A DNA stretch of 64,000 nucleotides, from NCBI GenBank assembly GCA_029216955.1, contig JANAVB010005597.1:47656703-47720702 (forward strand). Direction: 5' to 3'. The stretch comes from Iris pallida (Eukaryota; Streptophyta; Magnoliopsida; Asparagales; Iridaceae). Below are positions 20,800 through 32,104 of the stretch, piece after piece. The position numbers were made by a program, and so were the translations under genes. The notes beneath the pieces were generated by a model, which was given only the letters and a program-made list of their open reading frames with translations, was not told the DNA's origin and did not search any database. The first letter of the stretch is position 1; each line of letters starts with the position of its first letter.

Positions 20800-23700
20800 T
20801 CATTCTACCGGCGGAGTCATTAAGCTGGTCATCTGCTGTTTTAAAGATTGCAGCCGCTCTTCACGAGATTCCATCACTCGCCTCCTAGCTTCCTCCATCC
20901 CAGACTTATCGTCGAAAGATGGCATGGTTACTATTCTGCGAGAGATTTCATCTTGATGAGTTGCGACATACTCATCTCTCTCCTGAGTCAGAGCATTCAG
21001 TTGTTGAACTGCAGCCTGGTGTTGTGCGGCCTCATCCTCTAGAGGAAGCTGAACAAGTCTCAGCTCTTCTTTAAGATGGGCAGATTCTGATTGCAGCTCA
21101 GCAACTTTTCTCTCCTTCTCTTCAGCAACAGATGCTACTATTTCCACTTTGGAATTATACTCAGCAGATTTAGTAGAGAAAGTTTCCAAAAGAACTTGGA
21201 GGTCAACCTTTGCAACTGCAGCTTCTTGTGACATCTTCTCAAATTCAGCTTGTACCAAGAGCTCCATCTCTTCCCTATTCAGCTCTTTGTAAATCTTAAC
21301 CGAAGCCTCCAGCTCATCTAGTACATGTTCAAGAAAGACAGCCTGAGCTTCGTCGTCTTGACTGCGGATGGCATTGATCAAATAGGAGGTTGGACCTCTG
21401 ACGGTGGAGAAACCAGCATCTTCTTTCTCTATCACCCTATCTACTAAGGGTTTCAACGAGTTAAAGAAAAGGTTGCTGAAGGAGCTAATGATAAATCTGT
21501 TAGTAGCAAGAGCACCCGGAGTAGCAGCTACTCCCATAGACGTCGAAGCAGCAGCAGGTGTCTGTGCAGATAGACGTTCAGCTTCTTCCATTTGAGTAGA
21601 GGGCTCTTTAGACAGAGGAGCCATCGTAGAGCTAGCTGCTCCTCCCAGATGTTCTTCTGCAAAATCAAATGAACCTTATCATCGATTGTTGTTGTCATTA
21701 GCAACTAATTGAAAAAGATCAAAGGAAATCTTACCATGACTTGCCCCAGCAACAAGTCTTTCATCTGTTGGCACAGATTCTAATCTAACAGAAGTAGCCT
21801 CAGACATTACTGCCTGGCTACTTCCGGCCTCAGAGCCACCCGAAAAATGTCGGCTACCACTAGCAATAGTCGTTATTGGCGCTATGTCTGTACAAGTGGG
21901 AGGAACTGGGGAAGATTTAAGCTCTGCATGGATAAAAATGTAGATGTCAGCTATTTGAATCTATGAAAAGAAGGTAGATAAAATCATTTAATACCTTTTG
22001 GATCAGCAGGAGTAGTTTCAGCAGGTGCTATTTCTACATCCGTATTCTTTTTCGGAGACACGTGCACCTCAACATCCTCTTCAGGATTCAGCGTGTCATT
22101 TACGGCTTCGGGAGATATATGGACGTCAGTATCCTCTTCTGGATTTAATATATCATCAACACCTTCTGTTGATGCATCTTCATTGCTTATACTATCTTCT
22201 GGAGCTTCCTCGCTGGCAGTTGCTGCGGCGGCTTGATCGACATCATCCTGCAGACCGAAGTCGCAATCATTTAGAGCTTCAATCATTAAACGATCTTCTT
22301 CTTCACGGAGTGTTCCTGGTGTGGCAGGAAGCTGCGTAGTTTTCACCGCGAGAGAAGGAGATCGTAAAAACTTTATCATCCTTCTGCTCAGCATCATCTC
22401 TCTGCTCAGCATCATCCTTCTGCTCAGCTTCATCCCTCTGCTCAGCTTCGTCCCTCTGCTCTGGAGTAGGAGTCTCCTGCCTAGGCTCGGGGGCAGGTGT
22501 AGGGGATGACATGGTTATTCCAGCAACGGCACTAGCCACCACCGAGGACAAGATTTGTCTCGGAGGAGTGACCACCCTCTTTCTTCTTCTGGAGGCCAGT
22601 TTCTTTCTATGTAGAGGTCTCTCTGGACTCTCTACATCTACTACATCGACCTGCCGTGGAAGGGAGGTCGGCGTAGTCACTTCTTCTCTTTGGGTCGACT
22701 CGGCCAGTTGTCGAGACTGTGACCTGGTGGTGACCTTCTCTGATGGGTCTAAGATAAGTTTCTTCTTTGCAACCGGAGAAGAAGGTTCATTAATCCTTCT
22801 CTTTCTCTCCTTGGTTGGAGATTTGACCACTTTCAAGGAAACTCGTAGTGGTTCATTGACCTCCTCAGGGAAGTTAGCTTCCCTTGAGGCTTCCAACGGA
22901 TCATCCACTGGCTCATGCTGCTCATCATTACCTGGAGCTAGCATAATAGTTGCTTCCTTCTTTAAACGCGTCGCTGTCGCGAAGCTATCTACAAGGCTGA
23001 AGTTCTCGGCGAATGTATTCGCTGCTGTGTAAAAAAGCGAATATGTGTATAACATCCGGGGGCCGTGATCACTCTTGGTCGGCATCGAGAACACTGTTCT
23101 TATGTCTCGAGCGTTATAATAAGCCCAGGCCCTGGCGCCATCAATCAGATACCCTTTTCCTTGCAGGCAAGTTATAGCATTGCCTACGTGGAACTGGTCG
23201 TAGCCGAATTGACGGGAAAGGCGGCTGGGAAGATATGGTTCTAAGAAACATTCATCTTCAAATCTATAAACCAAGTGCGACGGCCTAATCGTCCTCAGCC
23301 GATCAAATGCTGCCCGACCCAATGGCTGTCTCCCAAGATCAACTAGATTTGTCGACATATGTTCATAGCCAGTTAGAGGGGCAACACAGTAGAAATTTCA
23401 CCCCTTCCCAAGGTTCAAAGCACGTCTGCAATCTTTCAGACTAGTGTATATCCATTTACTCCGAGAGAATCTTCGTAAATAGCTACCGCCGACTGCTCCC
23501 ATATCAGGGTTCATTAATAACGGATGGTGCAGAAGTAACCATCCGAACAAATAAGTGTAGGAGAGCTCCAGCCGAGGGAAGTTTCCCTTCTCACCTTTCC
23601 ATTTGAGCATAGATTCAACATAAAGACGAAGACCCGCGTTCACTCTATAGGTCATCGCCGACAGCAGATCCATCCGGTAGCCAAAGACTAACCGGACAGC

Positions 23701-25600
23701 AGCAAAGAGCACGCCGCGATGGAAGCGATCTACGGCGCTTGTTCTAGGTACGACGAAGCGTCGGAGCCAATATGTGAGGAATCCCGCCAGCTGGGCTTCC
23801 TTTGACATGGGCCTATAGCCTATTCTCATGAAACTTTCAATAGTATCCCCTGTCTTGAATGGAGGATATTGAAGTTCGTCGTCAACCTTGATGTCAATTT
23901 CTTTGTTTTCTTCCATCAATCCTATCACCTCACTGTGGCTGAGTGGTTTGAAGAAGATAGGGTTGCACGTATCGTGATCCTTAGTCTTCTTCTCGATGAT
24001 GTGGTTCAGGAACAGATAGGGCAACCACTTTGACGAGTAGCAAGTGCCGGAAGAACCACTCTTATAATACATGGAGCAAATTTTGTAGTGGCACAGTAGT
24101 TCTTCAAAAATGGCCACCATCTCTGCATTCTCTCGACGAAGTCGGTCTAACTCGTCATTTGTTGGAACAAATTCTTCGTAGGGGAAGTCTCTCATTGTAG
24201 CTCGAGATATATCTCATCTCATGAAGGGCTAGTCCAATCTCCCCGCAGGGTGTCATGAATGTCCCTGTCCTAAAATTGTACCTCTCTGCCAATGCGAGAA
24301 ACAGATGAGGGTTGGGGTGGAATCCATATACGGTAGAGTATACCGCCTGATATAGCTCAATCTCTTTGCTTTTCTTCAAACTGAACCAATATCCAATTGG
24401 TTATGCAGTTCCATCTTTTGTTGTCTGGGTTCACCAGACCAGTCAACCGGATGTCCTGATCCGGGTATCTTCCCTCAGCCTTTGCAAATTCATTTGCAAA
24501 GATCGATGTTCTAACTGGCAGCAGTAAAGAGGAGTTCTTCGGTGGGATGCAGCCAGGCTTCAATCCTCTGAGTAAGGAACTATGATGCTAAGAGGAGCTA
24601 TAGAACATATCCCTGTTATTCGGTCCTTTCTTTACACAAATATTTCCTATTCTTGCTTGCTGGAGAGGGGTAATATCCCAGTCCATCCTCCTGGGATAGC
24701 TCGCATGGGCATAGCGGGATAGAGGGAGACATCTGGCAATGTCTGGTAACAGTATTATTTTCTCCTTTCTCTGGAAGAGTCTCTGCTCAACACGAGGTCT
24801 CGGATGAGAACTCTTATCAAGAGCCTCACAGAATAGAAACAGGGGTTTCTTATGAGTAATGGCATCGGCAGTCTGCAGTGGCTGCCCATTCATTAGACTC
24901 AATAAAGTTTCGTTGTCCTGTGCTACTAAGATGACTTGACGGGAGGATGGCAGAGCATATTGGAAAAATATTACATGGGACAAATCTTCCTTAAACTCTG
25001 GTTCAGCAAGGGTCCCTGCAAAGATTTCATAATCTGGGTCCTCTCTGATGTTAACTGCATCAAACAGAAAGACAGAATTCAGTGCATGCAAAATCAAAAA
25101 TTCTGTCCAAAAAATTAGCAAATTGCACAAGCATCAGATTGCGATGTCTGTAAAACATCAGATTGCGCAATAACAGCTTCTATGTGTAAACTGTCCAGTT
25201 GTGCCAACATATTCACTTGCACAAGCCATCAGATTGCGCTAACAAGCTTGCACAAAGCAACAGTTTGCGCTGGACAGACTTGCGCAAACCGATAGAATGC
25301 GCTGACTTTTGCCAGCGCTTTCCAACCGATTGCGCAAGAAAATAGTCTTCATAAAAATGAAAACTATTGGGTTTGTGCAACCGAAACCCTAAACAGGGCG
25401 GCACAGTATAACCAAATCTCTAAAAAGAGATAGGTTTGAAGACTCAATCATGTCGAAGACCCCTAAAAAGGGTTTTTGATCGAGCGACTACCTTGCAATG
25501 CTGGGTGACCGACTTCGTGTCGTGAAATGTGCGGCACAGCCCGAGTTGAAGATTCGGCGGGGGCTTTGCCCTTGTCGACGGCGGAACGCTTCGGAGCCAT
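20800..25600 (-). pseudogene. Antisense PMD-like gene with coiled-coil C-terminus carried by element A
   Basis: Exons on - by splice signals and phase: 25492-25600, 21995-25054, 21735-21923, 20800-21656 (all GT-AG, phases consistent). The product would be about 1400 residues. Exon 2 holds a plant mobile domain (aminotransferase-like): GCIPPKNSSLLLPV, TGTFMTPCGEIGLALHEM, FPYEEFVP, AGFLTYWLRRFVVP and the diagnostic SRLSRQFGYDQ. Then come a basic low-complexity region, a 5-residue repeat (EQRDD/EQKDD) and, in exon 4, a long coiled coil (about 200 residues, EEKERKVAELQSE). Damage in exon 2: TAG at 24588-24590, frameshifts near 24390, 24190 and 22365, TGA at 23398-23400. Function of PMD proteins in elements is not known; host PMD proteins act in silencing and genome stability. 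The domain call is by motif only. Confidence 0.72.
22375..22455 (-). repeat. 15-bp coding repeat in the antisense PMD-like gene
   Basis: Five to six units encoding E-Q-K/R-D-D/E-A on -. Just downstream in coding order the frame changes (T-run near 22365). Confidence 0.75.
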
Positions 25601-25705
25601 TGAAGTCGACGGAGAAGAAGGAAGAGAGTCGGAGTAGGCTCGGGAATTTTTCTCTCTTAAACAAAGTAAAAACAAGTAAAGAATGACAGAAGAAAGAAGG
25701 AGAAC

Positions 25706-25713
25706 TATTTATA
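25706..25713 (-). promoter_or_regulatory. TATA box of the antisense PMD-like gene
   Basis: ACTATAAATAG on -, about 105 bases upstream of the ATG at 25600, in the 3' region of element A just before its 3' LTR. Confidence 0.6.
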
Positions 25714-25830
25714 GTTTTTCGAGAGTAACGGTCGCCTCGGATTGCGTCGAAGAAATAGGAGCTGACTCCTCCAATTGCGCAGACAAGTCATTTCTTGCGC
25801 AACTTGATTCTAAAATTAAAATTCAAAGTA

Positions 25831-25863
25831 TTTCGAAGCTTTGAATATTTTCAAACTTCGAAA
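25831..25863 (+). other. Hairpin upstream of the element A polypurine tract
   Basis: TTTCGAAG, bulged C, TTTGAA, loop TATT, TTCAAA, CTTCGAAA: a 14-bp stem ending six bases before the polypurine tract. Confidence 0.65.
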
Positions 25864-25868
25864 ACTTT

Positions 25869-25879
25869 GAAGGGGGTCT
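25869..25879 (+). other. Element A polypurine tract
   Basis: TGAAGGGGGTCT abuts the 3' LTR; the GAAGGGGG run is the likely plus-strand primer. Confidence 0.7.
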
Positions 25880-26710
25880 TGTAGGTCCAAAAAATCAAGT
25901 TGCACCCATCAAAGAAGTCATGAAAATCAAATTGTGCACTCTTCAACTGAACTGCGCAGAAGACAGATTGCGCAGCAACTCAATTGCGCAGGCTGAACTG
26001 CACACACATCCAAGTGCGCTAGCTGACGTGGCCTCGTCATCATTATCTGACAGAGAATCAGATCTTCTGACAGCTGACAGCACGAAGAACGAGGAAACTG
26101 TTCGTTTATCGTGCAGCACAGCGCTCGAGGACAGCTGTACATGCAGCACAATCTGCCAGACTCTCTGCAGCGTGGTCCAGCCCAGCGCAATCTGAAGACA
26201 GCGCAATTCAGGTGGCGCACTTCATCAAGACAACTGACAATGTACACGTGGCCTACATGCCATCAATTACTCACCATGTGGCAACCGTCTCTACACGACC
26301 AAGCGTATTTCAATCAAACAATGCCACACGTCACATACAGATGGTCCACGATCGAGTAACTGTCTGTGCAGTTCATTGCTTGCGCAATCCAAAGTCTGCG
26401 CAATCCATCCTGCGCAACTCAGAATAACTAAAATTTAGTTATTTCCAGAATTTTATAAATAGAGTTTAAAGTCTTCATTATCACACACACATAGAGATCA
26501 GAATATACACAGAAGTCATCACCAGAGATCAGGAGTTCTTGCCAAAGTGCTGCTGCAATCTTCAGAGGCTACCGTCTTCAAAGTTCACATCGTCCAAGGG
26601 ATAAAGTGATCGTCATTCAGATCGGATTCCTATAGTTGTACTTTTCCAGAATTCTTGTAATCTTCTTACAAAGTTTGCGAAATAAAGATCAACTTTTGTT
26701 TTTGCAAACA
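25880..26710 (+). repeat. Element A 3' LTR
   Basis: 831 bp, TGTAGG...GCAAACA, flanked on the right by ACTGC. Carries the same TATAAATA box (26454-26461). Confidence 0.92.
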
Positions 26711-26815
26711 ACTGCGAAGTCTCCTGGCTAGCCCACTGGAAAGTCCCCTGGCCAGCCCACTGCGAAAAACCCTGGCCAGCCTACTGGGAAGAACCCTGGC
26801 CAGCCCACTCCTCGT
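26711..26815 (-). repeat. 24-bp coding minisatellite (QWAGQGxS), right part
   Basis: About four units; continues the array at 1545-1659. Element A is inserted at the TGG (Trp) codon start of a unit. Confidence 0.85.
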
Positions 26816-28999
26816 CAGCTTGCTGAGGCGGGATCTCGCCAGCTTGCTGAGACGGGATCTCGTCAGCTTGCTGGGGCGGACTATCGGGGAACGGTTGGGT
26901 GACATGGTGCCTAACCCTGCGGGGAAGTGGTTGACATTGGCTAATAACGCCTACAGGATAATCTTGCGGAATATGTAGCGGAGGGTTCGGAGGCTCCGGC
27001 TCCGCTTTCACCCAGTCCAGAAAGTTTCTTACTGTCGTTCTCAACACTTCAGGATCTGGGTTATCACATGCTTGCTCCAAAGCTGGAACCTAAAATAATA
27101 ACACTTTATTTTAGTTCTTATGCAAGCTAAAATATTGTAATCCAAAATATTGTAAACTAAAAATAATTACTTACATCAGTGGATATTATATGTTGATAAA
27201 ATCTACGCAGACTAGAATCATCTATAGCTCTATGCTCGAATCGAGGCTCCTGATATGTGTAGCGTCTGTTGCTTATAACTGGAGATCCCCACCAAGATCT
27301 ATATGCAAAATTCCCGTATACTGTTGCATATACGAAATATGTGAGATGTTATGAGAAAAATGTGGCAAAAATATTAACTTTAAAATAACTTACAGTCCTC
27401 CATAGTAGCTATGTTCTGAGACAAATGTGAGATGTTATGCATCTCTAGTCTGGAATGCCAAGCAAGAATTAATTTGCGGGCTCTTACGGTTGCACTTCCT
27501 CTACCACGATTGTAGTGAGGCGGGTCTTCGGGTATATGTTGTTTCATACCGAATTGCCGCATAACCCGATCAGCTGGATGATACATTATGTCTCCATGGT
27601 ATATTATGTAAAACCTATGGAGACTTAATTCATATGCTGTTCGTTCTATCTCAGAAGGATAAGGATTAATAGAATAATGCACCATTTGAACCTGTTTGTT
27701 GACATATAATTATAAGAAAATAAAACATAATATACTAAATAGATATAGAATGGTGACTTTTATTTACCTCTGAAATCTGTAGTGAATCAAATTTGCCCCG
27801 ATATATCGGGGCAACTGAGTAAACACAGTGTGCGGGATCAACCGCATCAGTAGTCCACCGTAAAGCAACCGGAAATACATGTGCGTCGCTACTGATAAAG
27901 GAAAGTGGCCTACCGATAGAAAAATGCTCGTAGGACCAAACCTAAAAAATATATGATATAAGTGTACAAATTTTAAATATATAACAAATTTTAAATATAT
28001 ACCAAATTCAAACAATTTTCGTACATGAATCAATGTAGCACATCCGTTCAAATTTTTTTTATCAATTTGTCCTTCGAATGGAACTGCACAAAGTCTGACA
28101 TAGCACTGTATAGATATGCCAGCATTGACGCTCCCTACGCATGACTCGTCGGTTCCGTCAAATCATTCAGAAATAATAGAAACCGTAAATTTACCATATC
28201 CGATGCATCGGAAAACAAAAAAGCATTAATAAGGCCTAGTAAATAGGCTCTAGTGCATGCAATGACCTGAACAGAATATGAAAAACATTATATTAGCTAA
28301 ACTAAATTGATATATAATCTATGTGCACAAATATTAACCACAAATGTAATACTTATCCGGTCCTCATCAACTGATATTTCTTGGTCACCGATACGATCTA
28401 TGTGCATAAAATTTTGTCGGAACCATGTATACGACACCAGGCCTTTGCCTTTCAATTTTGGTGCCTCCACACCTAGGTAGGTCGTGATCGCTGTCTCAGC
28501 AGAAAATTGTTCATCAAATATTATAGGTTCACCTGTGATAGGTAGACCTAAAATATTTGCAACATCTTTAAGCACAATAGACATTTCTCCAAAAGGTAGC
28601 TGGAACGTATTTCGTCCGGGCCACCAGCGCTCCACTAGACACAGAATCAAGTCACTATCATGACGTAGAAAACGTATTTGATCAAGGTAATGAAAACCAA
28701 ATACGTGCAATAAAGCTTCTTGGTCACTACTCAATTTCCAGAAACCAAGTTGGCCCTCATAGCGCCATGTATTGTGTTCTCGATACCGCACTTCCCTTTT
28801 ATAATCACATAGCTATATATAAAACATACAAACTATATTATTACTAAACATATAAAATAAAAATTTTATTGACTAACACAATTAAAAGTATATATACCTC
28901 TCCAGTAAATATCAGACTACATATGTGCGACTCGCGTTGCTGCTTAATCAATTATGTAGTTGGCCCCCCTGGTATATGACCATCGTTTTGGGTAGCCAT
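26711..28999 (-). pseudogene. Plant mobile domain (PMD) gene of the MULE, exons 1 to 7 (proximal)
   Basis: Exons on -: 28898-28999, 28339-28812, 28025-28266, 27768-27941, 27394-27691, 27175-27320 and 26711-27089, the last continuing at 1659-1365 beyond element A. Splice sites are GT-AG and phases agree. PMD motifs in order: YRYRE/NTWRYEGQLGFW region, LPFGEMSIVLKDVANILGL with PITGEP, TRAYLLGLINAFLF, IGRPLSLIS, DRVMRQFGMKQHIPEDP, then a C-terminal tail with QQADEIP and QWAGQGxS repeats. Damage: TAA at 28952-28954 (exon 1), TAG at 28135-28137 replacing the conserved Trp (exon 3), a one-base shift in the A8 run at 28042-28051, TAG at 26781-26783 replacing Trp, and another TAG at 1560-1562. Longest ORFs in exon 4 are in the wrong frame. 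A decayed transposon-borne gene. Confidence 0.83.
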
Positions 29000-29770
29000 C
29001 TGTAAAAAGATGGTTGTCAAAATGCATATTTAGTAGTTGTTATTTTCTATAAAATTGAATCAATGAACATTAGTGGTTGTTATTTTCTATAAAATTGTAG
29101 GTATCATTGATTATTTCTAAAAATAACATTAGTGTTTATGACACACAATTAGTGTTTACGTCCTTGTATCCTAACACTAAATTTCATTGATATTACACAA
29201 CTATGAACACTAATTGTAGATATCAATGAATATTAGAGCTATAGAACAATAATATATCAATGAACATTAGTGGTTGTTATTAGTGGTATATATAAAATGA
29301 CACACAATTAGTGGTTCAAAATTAGTGTTACAATACAAGGATGAACATTAGTGTTTATGTACATTAGTGGTTGTTATTAGTAGTTGTTATTAGTGTTTAT
29401 GTACATTAGAATACAAGGATGAACATTAGTGGTTGTTATTAGTGGTTCAAAATTAGTGGTATATATAAAATGACACACAATGCCTTAATGAACATTAAAC
29501 TCGTAGGATTTTGATAGTGGTTCAAAATTAGTGTTAGAATACAAGGATGAACATTAGTGTTTATGTAATATCAACATTAGTGTCCTAGAAAAATATGAGA
29601 AATAGGATGAACATTAGTGTCCTAGAAAAATATTAGGATGAAAAAAAATATGAGGATGAACCATTATTCATTAGTGTCCTGACATATGGTTTACATTAGT
29701 GTCCTAAAAAAATATGAAAAATATCAACATTAGTGTTTATGATACAAGGGTGAACATTAGGGTACAAGAT
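29000..29770. repeat. Degenerate AT-rich short repeats upstream of the PMD gene
   Basis: Many diverged copies of attagtggttgttattagtg and gaacattagtgtttatg. No gene. Probably the decayed 5' flank of the PMD gene inside the MULE. Confidence 0.6.
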
Positions 29771-29773
29771 CTG

Positions 29774-29839
29774 GAAAAAAAAAAAAAAAAAAATTACCAC
29801 TGAATTTCTTCTTCTTCTTCCTCCTCCTCTTCTTCTTCT

Positions 29840-29870
<31 letters not shown>

Positions 29871-29890
29871 CCTTCTCCTTCTCGGCTTCA
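29774..29890. repeat. Poly-A and CTT/CTC-rich microsatellites
   Basis: An A18 run then (CTT)n with CTC interruptions. The long - strand ORF across this stretch is poly-Arg/Lys from the simple repeat and is not a gene. Confidence 0.85.
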
Positions 29891-30069
29891 CAGCAACAAT
29901 CCAACACTTTACTCTCCCCAACACCCCAACACCCCAACACTTTACTCCCCACCTACCAACCAACCAACCAAGCCGCCTTCTTTTTTTTTTTTTTTGAACA
30001 CACCAAACAACTGAACCGTGCGGGAACGAACTAACTACTGAACCGACCGAACCACCTAACAACTGAAAC

Positions 30070-30091
30070 GGGGGGGGGGGGGGGGGGGGGG
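30070..30091. repeat. G22 homopolymer
   Basis: Uninterrupted run of 22 G directly before a compound palindrome. Confidence 0.9.
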
Positions 30092-30096
30092 TTGAT

Positions 30097-30201
30097 TTCC
30101 GACAGATGGACTGTCGGAATTTGGGGTGATGTCCAAATTCCGACAGACCGTCTGTCGGAATTTGGACATCACTCCAAATTCCGACAGTGCGTCTGTCGGA
30201 T
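30097..30201. repeat. Compound palindrome of three TTCCGACAG...CTGTCGGAA units
   Basis: Units at 30097-30119, 30138-30160 and 30179-30201 are each hairpins; the middle one has 11-bp perfect arms about C30149. The spacers (TTTGGGGTGATGTCCAAA and TTTGGACATCACTCCAAA) are inverted copies of each other, so the whole 105 bp is near-perfectly symmetrical. Confidence 0.85.
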
Positions 30202-32101
30202 CTTATCGTTTCCCTAAATTTCAAAAAGTTTTATCATTTTTAGGAATTTATATTAAAATTTTTATTGTACAGTAAATTTTCTGAAATTTTTTCTCCCAAA
30301 AGTGAGGAAAATGTAGATAGTTGAGAGGATTGTGGAAAAAATTACCCATCTACCCTTCAAAAAAGTTAGTTTCATTTATGATTTGAAAAAATTAAGGATT
30401 GAATAATAATTATATCTATCTCCACAAACAAATAAAATATTATTTTTTAAAAATTTCTTCCTCTACTTTTTGGTCATTCAAACAACTGAAGAAAAAATTA
30501 ATTTTACCTTCATTTCACTCTCCTCTATTTTCTTTCCCCTCAAATTTTACTTTTCCGTTCCCAAACACAGTATAAGATATCAGATATTAAGTATTCATGT
30601 GAACTTTTGGAATTGATCTTCATGAACCATGCAATGCTGAATTTTATTAGAAGAATGGGAATTCATTGTGTCGCCTAATTCTAGGATCCGACATTGTATT
30701 CGAATTTACACCGAACCAAGTATAGGTTCTGTGGACGAGCAATCACATTCCGAATGGTCTATCATTACAAATTATTCAAGAACGGTAATCTTGATCTTAA
30801 GTTGGAACGCCTAAATTAGCCAAAATTTAAATTTTGGACCCGACATGCCCTACACGCCTACTTTAAAGATTTGAACCAAGTATTAGATTATGTAAGTTCA
30901 TACATATCAATTTAGAATATTTTATCAAATACTCATATTCAAAATATAGAAACTAGCATATATTTTTACTATTTTAAAAACTAAAAAATGTTTTCATTCT
31001 TTTGTAAATTAGCCAAAATTAGTGGAGGTATATCCTAAAAATTTATTTGTTCTATACAAAGGCAAATGTTAACATTTGTTAAAAAAAATTTAAAAGTGGA
31101 AGTTTATGGTAGTTTTGATATTTTGAATGGGAATATTTGTTAAAATATTTCTATCAATTTTGATATCACATGTGGATCGATTTGCACAAATGTAGTCCAC
31201 GTTGTAATTGAAGGCTAAAAATAAGTCTCCAACACATATAAGTGATATCGATACTTTAGTACGCTCAATTGACATTCCGAGTAATCTGATACTACCCAAT
31301 TTACATACGCCACACGCTGGTCGTAAATTGATTTGGACCCAAACGGTACCTTTAGACCCTAAAATCGAGTCGAAAATCGTGTCGAACGTATTCGGTACAA
31401 CTACAGATTCAATTAAAACAAAAAATGACCTAATTAACAATCAATTATATGCAAATCAATTTTCGGGCAACGGTGTCCCTTTTTGGAATCGAATCGGAGG
31501 GTTTCGATCTCTATCTTAAATCGACATACGGCAATTTGGAGAGCAGTGAAATTCAACTTAATTATTAGATGTGCATCGGATTTCAAACATGACAATCATG
31601 TGCCATACAAGCACACACACACATACATACAATTTTGGTTCACAAAATCTAGAACTTCTATGTAAATGGAAATCAAGGCCAGTCCTATGATTTATAAGAC
31701 CTAAGACAAAATTTAGAATTTGGACTCTTTTTCTTTGACGTAAATAATTTTTTTAGCATTTTTACAAGCAAAATCATCAATCAAGCTATCATATATTTTT
31801 TTAAGATTCGAGCGCTACCTTTTTTGTTGTTTCCAGGTTTGATCTTCGTTTTAATTTTTTTAAAAATTTTTATTATATATCTAGTCTATTTTAAAATTAT
31901 TGGACCTTTCAAAATTGAGCCCTTCTAGATACTATTATAAAAATATACCAAGTATCCTTCGTATATAAATTAAATACACAATCTAAATAAACATAAGAGT
32001 CAATTATACATACAAAACTATCACGACTTTGGAGATGAATAACTCTGCTTCGATATTATTATTTTTGAAGTACATATTTTGAGATAGGATTATAGGAAGC
32101 G
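30202..32101. other. AT-rich host DNA, no gene supported
   Basis: No ORF with recognisable content. The 103-codon ORF at 31208-31519 has no motif, no promoter signal and an ordinary length for chance in this composition. Confidence 0.6.
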
Positions 32102-32104
32102 TTA

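Larger units (their letters stand above)
1660..26710 (+). mobile_element. Element A: Ty3/Gypsy LTR retrotransposon, Tat lineage, 25.05 kb including nested element B
   Basis: Bounded by LTRs (847 and 831 bp) that start TGTAGG and end CA, with flanking ACTGT and ACTGC, a one-mismatch 5-bp target duplication. Without element B it is about 16.9 kb. Sense order: leader ORF, gag, protease, linker with a G-patch-like segment, RT-RNase H, second RNase H, integrase. The second RNase H domain after RT-RH is diagnostic of the Tat lineage. Two antisense transcription units lie between integrase and the 3' LTR. The element is coding-defective: frameshifts, stops and the B insertion. Confidence 0.93.

Noticed and set aside
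27764..28051. 95-codon - strand ORF over PMD exon 4
   Set aside because: It reads through an intron and is in the wrong frame for exon 4; the PMD-like frame is VWSYEHFSIGRP.
29757..30224. 155-codon - strand ORF rich in Arg and Lys
   Set aside because: Product of CTT/CCT microsatellite and the G run.
31208..31519. 103-codon + strand ORF
   Set aside because: No motif, no paralogue in the window, no promoter or splice context; within chance length for the region.
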